Source: Larix kaempferi (taxonomy: Eukaryota > Streptophyta > Pinopsida > Pinales > Pinaceae). Taken from it: 64,000 nucleotides of DNA. The stretch spans positions 9,382,501 through 9,446,500 of the forward strand of contig BSBM01000608.1 in assembly GCA_027924585.1 (NCBI GenBank), written 5' to 3'. The notes below the pieces were generated by a model. The model was given only the letters and a program-made list of their open reading frames with translations. It ran no database searches and was not told the DNA's origin. This document shows positions 12,890 through 24,330 of this stretch, in pieces. The translations under genes were made by a program, and so were the position numbers. Position 1 is the first letter of the stretch, and every line of letters starts with the position of its first letter.

Positions 12890-13420
12890 CAAGTTATCCT
12901 TTAGGAAATAGTCGGCGATCGAGGACTTGTCAGTTTGTAGCTGTCGGTAGACTAGTGAAAAGTCGATGTCTTCCTGATACAACTTAGGCCAAGTAGTGGT
13001 GTCATATCCCTGCATACTCATCATTGTAAAAAGGAGAGTAATGGGAGGTCGACTTAGACAATCGACGACGGTGTTAGATTTACCTTTCTGATACTTAATT
13101 ACCAACTGGAATTGTTGCAGGTAATTAATCCACTTGAGTTGCCGAGTTGTTTGTAGTTTCGACTCGGTCGGAGCGAACTGAAGAGGCTTATGGTCAGTGA
13201 GGATGACCATTTCCTTTCCAAGGATGTAATTCCTCCATTTCTTGAGAGCTTGCATAATGGCGTACAGTTCATTTTCATACATTGAATATATTCTAACAGT
13301 GTCGTTAAAAGTTTCGGAATGAAAAGCGACTAGGTGACCAGACTGAGTGATCACTGTGCCCAAGGCATAGTCCGATGCATCCATCTCAATCTCAAAGGGC
13401 CGATGAAAATCAGGTAACAA
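12890..13420 (-). pseudogene. Gypsy element 3: RNase H
   Basis: The minus frame from 13420 contains FEIEMDASDYALGTVITQ (first catalytic Asp), YSMYENELYAIMQALKKWRNYILG (catalytic Glu) and ILTDHKPLQF (second Asp), then YQKGKSNTVVDCLSRPP, where the usual VADALSR is VVDCLSR. The four-residue acidic core appears preserved. The frame runs on into the linker to integrase. Confidence 0.9.
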
Positions 13421-13561
13421 AAGTACTGGTGCAGTGCAGAGCTTGTGCTTGAGCTATTCAAAAGCTTATTGTTGTGTCGGTGTCCATTTGAATACAGTTT
13501 GCCCACTTCCTTTCGTCAACTGATTCAAGGGCTAGGCTATGTGACTGAAGCTAAGTATGAA

Positions 13562-14221
13562 TCATCGATATAAATTCGCCAAACCAAGAAAACTTCTTAG
13601 TTCTTGAATGTTGTTAGGAATGGACCAATCTTTGAGAATTTGTACTTTGTCTCGATTGACGTGAATTCCTGCGGAGTCAATTACAAACCCCAAATATTTG
13701 ATGTTGTTCATCACAAAGGAGAATTTGTCCATGTTCAAGTAGAGTCGATGTTGCTGGAGAGTGTCGAGGACTTGTTGAAGTTGTCCAACATGTTCTTCCC
13801 ATGGTCGACTAAAAATCAATATGTCGTCAAGGTAGACAATGACCCATTTTCCAATGAAAGGTTGAAGAATGTTATCCATGTATCGCATGAAGGTCGCAAG
13901 TGCATTGGTTAAGCCGAAAGGCATGACTAACCATTTAAACACTCCTTCCTTGGTCTTGAAAGTAGTTTTCCATACATTTGAGGGATCAATTGGAATCTGA
14001 TGATATCCCGACTTGAGGTCGAGCTTAGTCAAGAACTTAGCACCTTTTATATAGTCGATGAGCTCGTCTATCCGCGGTAGATGGTACCGATTCTTCACCG
14101 AAATTTTATTGAGTGCCCTGTAGTCGATGCACATGCGCCAAGTCCCATCTTTCTTTGGAACGAGGACGACTGGACTTCCACAAGGAGAGGAGCCGGGTCG
14201 GATATGACCTTTGTCGATCAA
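13562..14221 (-). pseudogene. Gypsy element 3: reverse transcriptase
   Basis: Open for 219 codons on the minus strand. It carries nearly all RT blocks: GHIRPGSSPCGSPVVLVPKKD, WRMCIDYRALN, FLTKLDLKSGYHQIPI, KWLVMPFGLTNALATF, VIVYLDDILIFS (YLDD active site) and KYLGFVID. The usual PF-GLTNAPATF has one Pro changed to Leu. Stops just before 14221 and after 13562 cut it from protease and RNase H. This is the best-preserved domain of the element. Confidence 0.92.
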
Positions 14222-14599
14222 TTCTTGGATTTGTCTACGAATATCTTCATTTTTTAGAATGGATCTTCTATAGACAAATGCGTTAGGAAAAGAAGAACCA
14301 GGAGCAAGTTCAATAGAGTGTTTTACCTAAAAATGTAGAGGTACTCCATCTAAAACATGGAATAGGTTCTGGTACTCATCAAGAATATTGTCAATCTACT
14401 GCTTCTGTTGTGAGTTGCACTGGTCGGTGACTCGACTGGTTGGTGCAGTCTTCCTAGAATGTTTCGGCTTTATCATAACCAATGCGAACTTCTAAGCATG
14501 ATTGATGAGCTTCTTTGTCTATTTAGAAGATATCATTGCAACCGTTGGTGTAGGCCGTCATTCTGGTATGTTCTATCATTGATTGTGAACTTTGACAAT

Positions 14600-15990
14600 C
14601 ACCTTTTGCAGTCGTGACTGCTAACTTCCATGGCGATCCCATAGGTAAGGTTTCCCAAACAGGGCATCAGCTACGGAGAGTGGTGCCACATTGCAGAGTA
14701 CTTCATCTTCAAAATGCTTTATGAAGTATGCGATCTTGCATTGTCGGGTGATCCTTTGCTCTTATCCATCCTTCATCCAACCGATGTTGTAAGGCTAAGG
14801 ATGCAGAGTGGTCACAAGACCTAGTTTCTTCATAAGTTCTTCAGAAACAAAGTTCTTCTAGCTTCCATTGTCAACAATCATATGAATGGATTGTTTTGAA
14901 CCCATATCTATGTATGGAACAGGCTCTCTCGTTCCTCCTCGTCGACGATATTCGAGGCTGCTAGAGTTGTCAATGTCAAAAGAGTTGTTGCTTCTTGGTT
15001 GAATTCCACCACAGTCTTTTCGAACGCATCAGATGTTGACACTTTTTCCAAAAAGGTCTTCCGAGATTTGCATTCATACATATCATGCCAAGATGAGTGG
15101 TGGTAATCGCACCATTTCCCGGTAGGTTGCTTGCTACATTCCCTTTTGTGAAAAGGATTTCTTACGTGATCTGGCTTTGGAGGAGTTGGCTGAAAATATT
15201 TCGACTTGTCGAAGTCAGCTGGTGCCTTCTTGTCCGGTGGTCATCCTGAGGTTAGCTTTGTTGGGAAGCACGCTTTTCCTTTCTGCTTGGTTTCAAGTTT
15301 GCTGGCATAGTGGAATGCATCCGCAAGCGTATTGATAGTCAGAAACTCTATCTCCTGCTGAATGTACTAGGATAATCCACTGATGTACTTCAGAACAAGC
15401 AATTTTCTTCTTCTTGAACGCCAAGTCTAGCCATGAGTCGATAGAACTCATCGGTGTAACTCTGTATGGACTGGTCTTTCCATTTCCTTAGCTGCTGCCA
15501 CTTCTTATACTATTGCTCAAGGTACTTGGGCGGGTAAAATTCCTTTCGAATTTATTCAAAAAATTTCTCCCATGTGTCGATGGGGTCTTCGCTTTTCTCC
15601 ATCTTTGTCGAGAGGTTCTCCCACCAATAGTGCACAAATGTTGACATATTTAAGGATGCAATGGTGATCTTGTCAACTTCTGAGAGTTGATTCACAAAGT
15701 AATAGGATTCCAATTGTTGTACCCAATTGTCGACGGATTCCGCGTCAATCTTTCCTTCTAGATTCGGTATGTCCAAATTCATTTGCACTTTGAAGGGGCT
15801 GATTTTGTCAAAGTTAGTTCTTGTCGGAAATGATCCTGATGTCGAAGCAAATCGTGTGAGAATCTCGTTGAACTGGGAGAACATCTCAATTCATTGTCAA
15901 GCCAGCGCTTGCTCTATGAGCTGTTGTGTCTCATCGATTGCATGTCTTTCTCCTGTTTCTTCTGCCATCTGTGGAGGTAGTGTCTGCTTG
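14600..15990 (-). pseudogene. Gypsy element 3: gag and protease region
   Basis: The minus frame 15884-15552 shows the gag core: IPNLEGKIDAESVDNWVQQLESYY, FVHYWWENL and DTWEKFFE, matching the Retrotrans_gag pattern. Near 15065-15120 is a zinc-knuckle-like WCDYHHSSWHDMYEC. The protease lies around 14700-14950 but is too broken for me to place its active site with confidence. Several frameshifts and stops are present. Confidence 0.75.
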
Positions 15991-16114
15991 GATTGCTGAG
16001 TCTACGAGCGAGTTTGAACCGACATAAGTCAAGTAACTTCGATGGAAGTGTCTACGCAAAAATTAAGCACGAACAAAGTTGATGCGCTCTGACGAATATA
16101 TGTATAAGCTAACT

Positions 16115-16126
16115 GCTCTGATACCA
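16115..16126 (-). other. primer binding site of element 3
   Basis: The minus strand reads TGGTATCAGAGC, a perfect match to the usual plant initiator tRNA-Met primer site, one base from the LTR end at 16128. Confidence 0.9.
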
Positions 16127-16127
16127 A

Positions 16128-16683
16128 TGATCCACTCGGTGCCAGGAAGCATGAGGGGGATAACAGTTCGACTGAATGAGTCGGCTATGTTATGGAGGAA
16201 GCTTAATAAATAGAATAAGAAAAACAGGATTTACACTAAGCATATAAACACAAATACACACAAGGAATATGCAGGAATGCAAACTGATCTTCTCGATTAC
16301 TAGAAATCAAATATGTAAGATGTATATTACAATAGTTTACATGCTTATATAGAGAATGCTGAGACACTTGGGTGCCTTCCCGTTATGTTCAGTTACAAAA
16401 GAAGTTAGAATGGTTCGGAATTTCAACCGTTACAGTCGACTGGAAGACAGAGAGACATTTTGTCGAAGTTCGACAGTCGCAAGTCGCAAGTTGATGTTGT
16501 GCAAGTCACAAGTCGATGCTACATGTCGACGTCGCGAAACTTTTTTGAGGTCACTGAACTTGTCGAAGGTGCGGATTTGTCGAAGCCATGTCAAAGTCAG
16601 AACTTGTTGAAGTTGTGTCGACGTCGATGACTTGTCGCGAAACTATTAACATTCGACAACAATTCCAACTGCGATATGGATCA
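16128..16683 (-). repeat. 5' LTR of Gypsy element 3
   Basis: 556-bp direct repeat of 11002-11557 with the same end motifs. On the minus strand it ends GGATCA one base before the primer site. Confidence 0.9.
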
Positions 16684-18334
16684 TAAAGACCAACTTCAGT
16701 GACCTATAAAATAAAATATAGGGAGAGACATAAAAAAAATTTGTATGCAGCACTAATAATACTCATGACATAGACTACTTGTCAATTTTCATATCGTTGT
16801 TTTGATCCCCCAATCAATTTCTATAACTTTTTGGAATTGACTACTTTTACTTTTTGCATTTCTTCCTGACTTAAATTTTTAACAAAAAATATTCTTGCAA
16901 ATGAAGGAAAAATGGAAAAAATTCCTCTCAGCAAAGTTGTTCGACTCAATGAGAAGGTTAAATGTTGAGTAGATAATTTTTTCTAATTTTGACATCTTGG
17001 GTCACTTTTATTCTCCAAGTTTTCCAAAACCACCAAAATCTTATCCCAAATAGTGGATTTTGGCCTATCTCTACACCTCCGCTCCCCACCTCTTGGAATT
17101 TGGCCAAAATATTTCTAGCTTTTCTTTGTACTTGGTCAAATATTGCATTATAAAAATATTAATCCAACGAATCCCATGTCAAATAACTAGAAAAAGGTCT
17201 TCAAAAGTCATTAATTCTACATTTGTGGAAAACTAGAGCTAAACAAGCCCAAACCTCTCTTTGTTATTTTTGTAGTCCTCCTCACTATGGACTACAAAAA
17301 TTCCAGGTTAATAAGCTCCTATTATGGCCAAAACAAGTTTTTGGCTCCAATTGTTTTTTAAATGAATATTTGTTGGTATGATTATGTGGTATGTCACATG
17401 GCAAGGGATGATGTGGCACCATACCCCACCTCGACCATACATGGAAACCCCTGATATGCCATGTCATATTCCTTTGGCCCCTATCCTCATCATTGTGATT
17501 CTCTAAGATTGTCACACTACAATATTTAACCCCCGTAGAAGGAATCTCATGAACAATCAAGATATGTCGATCTAACATCTACGGTGTGATTTCAACCATT
17601 CATGGTGACATCCTCCATGTTATGTCCTGATCATCTTATCTTACACAAACAAACATGATCAACCCATTGAATCTTCCTAATCAAATCAAGACCATTTGTA
17701 GCATGACCCCTCCTATTATGTTCTGATCGTGTCCCTTTGCATGAATAGTCAAGATCTAAAGGTCAAACTTTCACAATTAATCTCATCCATTTGCAACAAC
17801 ACCCCCATATTAACTCTTGATCATATAGATTTTGCACAAATGGTCAGGATCGCCCAATCCAACTTGCATAATCAATCTGATCCATTTGTGCAATTCTCCC
17901 ATGGTAATTCATGATCACTTCTTTTTTCTTAAACAAAGTGATTGATTTAATCTTGTTCATTGTTTCAATGACCCCTCTTATTAGAGCATGGTCACTCTAG
18001 CAAACGGTTCAGATCTACTAATCTAACGATCCCCTTTGATCTCAGTTGTTGACCGTCCTTGAAATCTCAAACTAAACTATGAACCCAACAACTTGGCATT
18101 CTATCCCTCTGCTAACTAACAAAATCAAGATATTTACCAAATTTTCCTCAAACAAATTTTTCCTTCCTACTGATAGGCACAAGATTTAATCCTTAGACTC
18201 ATTAAAACACCATTTAATCAATTTGAAACCATGAATTTTTCAGAGGTATTTCCTTAGAAACTTCCTATGTAAACTCTGATTTTTGCTTGTAACTATTGAT
18301 TCTAACCCATACAACCCCAACTCTACAACCAAGA
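16684..18334. other. unassigned, probable leader of an older LTR element
   Basis: No supported ORF. It lies between the 5' LTR of element 3 and another minus-strand primer site, so it may be the long leader of element 2. This rests only on position and orientation. Confidence 0.3.
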
Positions 18335-18346
18335 GCTTTGATACCA
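18335..18346 (-). other. primer binding site next to an LTR
   Basis: The minus strand reads TGGTATCAAAGC, one base off the initiator tRNA-Met primer site. It directly follows GCTACGGGG, a familiar type of plant Gypsy LTR end. Confidence 0.6.
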
Positions 18347-19776
18347 CCCCGTAGCATCGCAATCTATTATTTTGACTAAAGGAGGGGTTAGTTATGTATT
18401 TCATGTTTCAAAATCTTTCCCCATGGGCCCACTATTCGAATTCATAACTATTTTAAGCCTCCCATGGGCAACAAAAACTAAAAATGCATGTGCAAGTGGA
18501 TGAATATAATACACACTGAACTTAAAACTATATCCACATATACATCATGCATATACAGACATCTTCATCATGGGAAGTAAATATAATCATTGAATAAACA
18601 TAGACAATAATGAATACTTATGTTTGGACAAGAAGATCCAACCAACTAGCCGTGTAAGAGTGAGTTTCACCCAACCATAGGTATCAACTACAAATACCAC
18701 CCCAAGCTAGTCTATGAGGCCACTAGGGCGAATGAAACACCTAGAGGATTCTCTCTGTCTTAACCCAACCCATTTTCTCTCATGCTTAGACAATATGCTA
18801 ACCATTGAGTAGTACAAGCATCTCATTCATCCATCCCAACCATGGAACTCCCTTCCACTGCTCCACACAACACAAGGAAGGCCTATTATTTCTATGCTCA
18901 ACCGTCCCTCATAGTACCCAACCCTTACATTGCTCTTTAGTGTGTGCATAAAGAGTCCAACCTGTTGTATGCTTTTAGAGAACTTCTAGTAACATCAATT
19001 CATGGCTTCTCAAGCATCCATGAGTAGTAAATAATAGTGGTTAAAGGTTATTAACTTTCCCAACCTCTAGGATCACTTATAACCATCCTCTTCACTCTAA
19101 CATCTACAATTTGCTCATGACAATGTAAAATTCTAGTTAATTCACAATTTGGCTATTGGCTATGGAGAAAACTAGCATTAAGCAACATAGTAGATGAATT
19201 ATGCATGGAAAATGAGTGATATACTCTAATGGAGATGAGAGGATTTGTGAAAAGACATTTGACATTCTTTCCGACCATAGAAGGAAGGACTATTGCAATA
19301 GTTATAAAAGTATATCCATCCCATGCTTCCATAACTACATGAGAATACTTTCCCACCAATCTCACATATGCAGTCAATGATTGTATTTAATAAGTCAAAA
19401 AGAGGTAAATCGTTCATTTAAGGAACATGGAAGAAATGGATGAGTTCTAAGACTGACACTTGGCAAAAGAGGTTTTAATTTCCCATAGACCCCCTTTCCT
19501 CTTCCCCTCTAGTGGAATCATAGCCCATCTAGTTCTCTTTACACGTCCATCTTGGACCATTTTATTATTTTCCAACATAATATATGCATAGATTTTAAGT
19601 CATCATGACAATCCAACCACATGGTCCATATATAAATATTTGTATTGTACATACCTAGCCATTCACTAGTCGAGCCTTAGCCTTGATCTTCACACTAGGA
19701 ATCTTTATTGACATATTTACATTATTTACATCAACTGATTTAATACATTCCAAGGGTCAAAACTAGTGGTATTACA
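18347..19776 (-). repeat. 5' LTR, possibly that of Gypsy element 2
   Basis: Bounded on the left by the primer site and on the right by TGTAATACCACTAG (minus strand, starting at 19776), a typical LTR start. About 1.43 kb. No second copy lies in the window, so the right boundary is a judgement. If it belongs to element 2, the matching 3' LTR should lie left of the window. Confidence 0.45.
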
Positions 19777-20265
19777 CAACCACCCTTTCAAATCCTTAAC
19801 ACAATGACCAAAATAACATTGTTTCCTTCATCGAACATCTTGCCCACACCCATGCTAAAGTACAATAAGTGCTTCAACACACACAAGTTAAATGTAAAGG
19901 TCTTTGGGATCGTCGTTGCATCCCCTCCAACTTCTAGCACAGTGACAGGGTATCGTTCTATTAAAAGAAGTAGTATTTCGAAAGACTCATGGTCATGATA
20001 ATTTACACATGCTCTGGTATGGACCATACATGATCTTAAAGTGTATTTGGAAAACACTTTTAAATTGGATATTCTACCATATATGGTCATTAATATGATC
20101 ATCAATATCAATCAACTCAAGTTATATGAACCATCCTTATTAGAAGAAGAAGTGCAAGTCTCCAATCCTGTGCATGGCATTCCTAATTTTTAGGGTCATT
20201 TTACCTAAGGCACCCTTTTGAATATGAGCACCCTATCCACTCGATATTTTTGTATCAGTACATAT
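19777..20265. other. no gene seen
   Basis: Short open frames on both strands (19788-20111) have no recognisable motif. Confidence 0.3.
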
Positions 20266-20392
20266 CTGGTTGGTCCCCAAGACTGTTTACCCCACTCAAG
20301 CCAAATGGATATTGGAAGATCAGCTTTCCGAGTGGTTTCCCCATCTTCAAGATAAAGTGAGGGCACTTTCTACTCAAGTTGGGAGGACTTGA
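20266..20392 (+). pseudogene. Gypsy polyprotein C-terminal tail (chromodomain-like end)
   Basis: A short plus-strand frame ending in TGA at 20390-20392 reads AKWILEDQLSEWFPHLQDKV. This resembles the end of a chromovirus polyprotein, where the chromodomain's W.pe.dL block is followed by FP.LEDK. Everything upstream is lost or unreadable. It lies directly against the LTR-like segment that follows. Confidence 0.45.
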
Positions 20393-20660
20393 TACATTCC
20401 AAAAATCCCATAGGGCATTTATGGAATTATTTAGTTAGGCCAATTGGCATTTATGACCAAAGAGATTTGGTCAATATTCATTATGATTACTCATTGAGAA
20501 AGTTGTTATTGTTACCACCTACTATGATCAACTTTGATTATGATATTGAACCTCCTATCTATAAATAATAAAGCATAGGAGACACAAGTCATAAGTGCCA
20601 TTTATCCAATCTCTTTGTTAGTTTTATCTCCATATACTAACCAACAATGAGGTACATTGC
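20390..20660 (+). repeat. short LTR-like segment
   Basis: It begins TGATACATTCC after a purine-rich stretch (gttgggaggact), contains a TATA-like ctataaataataaag at about 20559-20573 and ends near tacattgca. No second copy is seen, so the 3' boundary is approximate. Confidence 0.35.
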
Positions 20661-21739
20661 ATCAGAAGATTTTAACATCATAGAGATTATTCCAAAATAT
20701 TAAATATAATGTATTTCATTGTTTATTTTGATGTCTGTTACCTCACACACACAACATTTACAAATTTAAAAATATTTGCCAAATTTCTAAAACTTTATCA
20801 TAATCATGAACCAATTGCTTATTGATGACTGATTTCAAGGAACATCAAATAAGTCATTTCTCATACTAATTATACCATGAAGAAGGTTAAACATTCTGCA
20901 ATTTTGACTTTTTATGGCTTGTTGTCACACGAATCCAACCATAAAAACTTTGTTGAAATTATAAATGTGGGATTGTTGAAATCATTGTTTCTAATGTAAA
21001 AATAAATTTAACACCCTCAAATACCCCTAGTACAACTTGATCTTATAATACTAACAATTAATATATATAATTCCATCAATCTAAAATAATTATTTACAAA
21101 TTTTAAAAAACAAATTCATAAAACATTTAGATTAAGACATTTTACCATTCTCTTGTTTAAATAAATATATTTTATTGTAAACCAATTTTTATATTAAATT
21201 TTTTTTATAGATACTATAAAAAAAAATCATCAATAAAATTATATTTACATTTTTTTTTAAATATTAAAAAATGAATAAAGTTATAATATCCATTACATAA
21301 GAGATTAGCAAAATCATCAAGATTCCATCATAAAAACCTGATGTTACAATTCTACATAAAAATACCCTCTAAGATGTTTACAATGTAACTCTCTTATTAA
21401 AATGTTTTCCATATGTTATAGTAATGGTTATGAATTTTAAAAATTTTAACTTATAATGTTACCATATGAATATCAACATCATCAATGTACAAAAAAACTA
21501 CAACCTCTCCTATTAAGTGGCTGCTTTGAGTGCCTTTTCTCAAGCAAGTGTCCCCAGCATACAGCATTAATATGATATAGGTAAAAGTAGTAATATATTT
21601 TTGGATATACATTGTGTGATGTGGAATCACACAATGTGATACTAATAGAATACATAATCATTATCATTAATATATTATTATTTGGTTGTAATTTTTTTGT
21701 TTTCCCCTTGTTATTTTGGAAAACGTAAAATGAATTGAC
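20661..21739. other. AT-rich, no gene
   Basis: Very AT-rich with poly-T runs. I see no supported ORF or repeat. Confidence 0.5.
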
Positions 21740-22340
21740 ACTAATGTTTCTTAAGGCATACTCGTCGCAGTTTGTCGGTCAAACCGAGTGGACAACATCT
21801 GAACGGTACGGCCGACATTTACTGTTATCACGAGAGACAAGGCACTGAGATAACAATAAATGACTGTCACTGCATTCTGTCTAGCACCAGAAATATCACA
21901 TTATTTTATTGGGGCTCACTCCCCAATCCTCGGCCCACTTGTTTTTCCAGTCTCTAATCACCAGTGACCAGTGACCACGGTCAAACGTCTTTGTCACACC
22001 GAATCCCGAGTGGACAGTTTATCAGAGCCACACGGCACCCGACGTGGTTCTCCTCAGTGCCTCACTGCCCAAGTAAAGAAGACGAGCATTGACAGCTGGA
22101 TTGAGTGACAGTTGGCCGTGAGCACACGAGGGCACGATTTTTATTATCGTTCTTTTGGCGCCAATTTATATTATTCGTCAGTAGTGGGCTACCTTGCTTG
22201 CAATGTACGTGCATCCATGGCCATCCATCCATCATTCATCGGCATACATGGGATGAATGAACAACTATGCATATGCATCCATCACCTACACGTGGGACTA
22301 TTAACTACATATGGTATAGTTAGTTATTTGTAGGAGTTTG
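21740..22340. other. GC-richer island with promoter-like motifs, no ORF
   Basis: Base composition is clearly unlike its neighbours. It holds two related blocks (ggtcaaaccgagtggaca near 21777 and ccgaatcccgagtggacag near 22000), a repeated cagtgac block near 21960, a cgacgtgg core near 22040 and a CACGTG hexamer near 22291. Short ORFs here carry no recognisable domain. It could be an orphaned promoter or the end of an unknown element. Confidence 0.35.
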
Positions 22341-22479
22341 AGAAATCGCCATGGTGACCATGTTCATCTAAGTAAATGATATTAACTCTTCAAACAATGA
22401 TCTCAACAATCTAAAATTATAATTTTAAGAAGTTTTAATTACAAGTTTGGATGATTCTCTTAAAATATTTGAGTTAGAA

Positions 22480-22665
22480 AATTTGGCTACATAAGCTAGG
22501 TAGAAGTTTTAATTACAAGTTTGGATGGTTCTCCTAAAATATTTTGTGTTAGAAAATTTGGCTAGATAAACTATGTAGAAACAAAGAGTAGTCGAGATGA
22601 TAACATTAATGAATAAGCTAAATAGAAATAAAGAGTAGTTAAGATGATAACATTAATGAATAAAG
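22480..22665. repeat. short tandem duplication
   Basis: A block starting tagaagttttaattacaagtttggatg occurs at about 22429 and 22500, and a block with aaagagtagt...gatgataacattaatgaata occurs at about 22580 and 22630. Confidence 0.6.
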
Positions 22666-22869
22666 ACCTTTTGATATAGAACCAAACTTAAATTTGGAAA
22701 ATAGAATCTCAATGTATAGGAGAGTATATGGGTTAAGGATTTACTTCCAAGAAGCCCCTTTTAGTGGAAATAATTTTATAGAAAACTATTCTTAAAGTAA
22801 AAATTTTATATAGATTTTGAGAAATCAAAATTTCAAGCATGGTTTGTAAATCAAAGGTAATATATAATT

Positions 22870-23092
22870 TTTGTGGGTTTAACAATTAAGAATATGTGTT
22901 TCTTTTTACGAGGTCATAAGTTCAAATCCGAAGGGGAGTCTAGGTGTCTTTGTAGACTTTAGCAGTTAAATCGTTGCGTAGAAGGAGGTCCCTTGTCCCA
23001 CAAATAAGGGGTTCTCATATACCAAATTGGTGTCTGGCTTGGTTGTGACCTCAAAATTAAAATAGATTATTGTTGTTATTATTATTATTATG
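22870..23092 (+). mobile_element. SINE-like element with tRNA-type internal promoter
   Basis: It has an A-box-like TGGGTTTAACA (22874-22884) and a B-box-like AGTTCAAATCC (22919-22929), spaced like an RNA polymerase III promoter. A non-tRNA body follows and it ends in a (TTG/TTA)n simple repeat near 23070-23090. I found no clear target duplication. The alternative is a decayed tRNA-like sequence, since no cloverleaf can be folded by eye. Confidence 0.5.
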
Positions 23093-23114
23093 GAGTTTCC
23101 AAAGGAAAACTTGA

Positions 23115-23490
23115 GGTCACAATAGTGGAGAGGGATCCTCTATGGCCCTAGTGGAAATCTAGAACTAAGCAATGCTTGGGTATTGGGGAGAACAACCAAT
23201 AACCAAGTAAAAATTCATGCTCTTTATCTTGAGATCTCTCTTCTTTGTTCTTAGCATATTAAGTCAGTGATGATTTTTGAGAAAGCCTCCCTAACCATTG
23301 GCCGCTGCTATGAAGTGTAGAGACAACAATGGATCAATGTTATCTCGCATGATACAAAGATTCTATGGTTTCCTCGCTTCCCTCGATTCAATGTTTTTCT
23401 TACATGTTCAAAGGACAAACAATAGTAATGTAGAGCTTATGGAAAACCAAGCAACATATTTGTATAAGGGGGTGTTGGTTAAAAATGGGG
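23115..23490 (+). pseudogene. LINE-type RNase H domain, frameshifted
   Basis: The first part, in one frame, reads WVLGRTTNNQVKIHALYLEISLL and SVMIFEKASLTIG. These correspond to the G..TNN.AE..AL block and to the VMIFGDS block with GDS lost. The second part (frame of the ORF starting 23298) reads FFLHVQRTNNSNVELMENQATYL, corresponding to HV.R..N..AD..AN.A of plant LINE RNase H. The AD pair is replaced by VE. It is a dead copy split across two frames. Confidence 0.6.
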
Positions 23491-24065
23491 GAACCCTCGA
23501 GATGTTTTCACTACCACAACATCATGCCATATATGGTATCAACCTCCATTTTTTTCATAACGATGGGAAATTGCATCACTTAAAACATTTGCATGGTGGG
23601 AAATTAGTAGCAGTGGACATGTGCATGAGGGCGAGCATCAATGGAAGAGTTATAACTCTTCTTCATGCCCTCAATGATCTCTCACACTTAAAGCTACTTT
23701 GGTTTTATGGGGAAATTAAACCAATTTTAATCAAGAATACAACTGAAGGTGGGATAATCTTACTTGGATTAGTCTCAATTGGTCTTTGTAGGGATGCAGC
23801 AAGACATCTTGTTCCCTTTTGTTGTTTGTTCATCAATAACATAGCTAGTGTGAGCACTGTGATTGTACCTATTCTCTTTGTGAGGAATGACAAATTTAGC
23901 AAGAGCCTTGGAGACCATCTTGTTGAAGGAATTGACTTCATCAGCATCTATGACAAGGGTAAGAGACTTGATACTCTATCCTATATCTTCGTCCTAGCAC
24001 AAATTTTATTGCCTAGTCTCTTAGAAAATTTTATCAGTAGCATCCTTGTTTGGTTAATCTCCTAG
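23298..24065 (+). CDS. 255-codon open frame: RNase H tail plus unknown extension
   Basis: Residues about 20-60 are the RNase H tail described above. The remaining 190 or so residues are hydrophobic and match nothing I know. The frame continues after a stop with EIYEIKKTLSHL and other helical, charged pieces to about 24330. Plant LINEs usually end with RNase H, so this extension is either 3' UTR sequence open by chance or an extra LINE ORF. I do not think it is a host gene. Confidence 0.3.
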   Translation: MAAAMKCRDNNGSMLSRMIQRFYGFLASLDSMFFLHVQRTNNSNVELMENQATYLYKGVLVKNGGTLEMFSLPQHHAIYGINLHFFHNDGKLHHLKHLHGGKLVAVDMCMRASINGRVITLLHALNDLSHLKLLWFYGEIKPILIKNTTEGGIILLGLVSIGLCRDAARHLVPFCCLFINNIASVSTVIVPILFVRNDKFSKSLGDHLVEGIDFISIYDKGKRLDTLSYIFVLAQILLPSLLENFISSILVWLIS

Positions 24066-24330
24066 TTATCGATGGTTGCATCAATTTGGGTTCGTTGCGG
24101 TGGTCGAGGCTTTGAAAAAATTAACATGTCACATTGATATGATGAGTCGCCCTAGGTTTGTAAGTAATAATGGGGATGAGATTTATGAGATTAAGAAAAC
24201 TTTGAGTCACTTATCTAGTTAGTTGGAAGGTATGCCCCAAGCTATTGAATATTTAAGCATGTTTATGGAGAGATAGGTGTCCAAATATGAATAATTGGAA
24301 GCCCAACATGGAGAAAATAAGTTAAAATCA

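Larger units (their letters stand above)
11002..16683 (-). mobile_element. complete Ty3/Gypsy element 3, 5,682 bp
   Basis: The two LTRs are each 556 bp by my boundaries and begin and end TG...CA as TGATCC...GGATCA. A perfect initiator tRNA-Met primer site lies one base inside the 5' LTR, and a purine-rich tract (aaggaaggagg on the minus strand) lies beside the 3' LTR. The flanks tagag (10997-11001) and taaag (16684-16688) look like a 5-bp target duplication with one change. Polyprotein order on the minus strand is gag, protease, RT, RNase H, integrase, tail, all with stops. The LTRs differ at multiple sites, so the copy is old but structurally whole. Confidence 0.9.
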
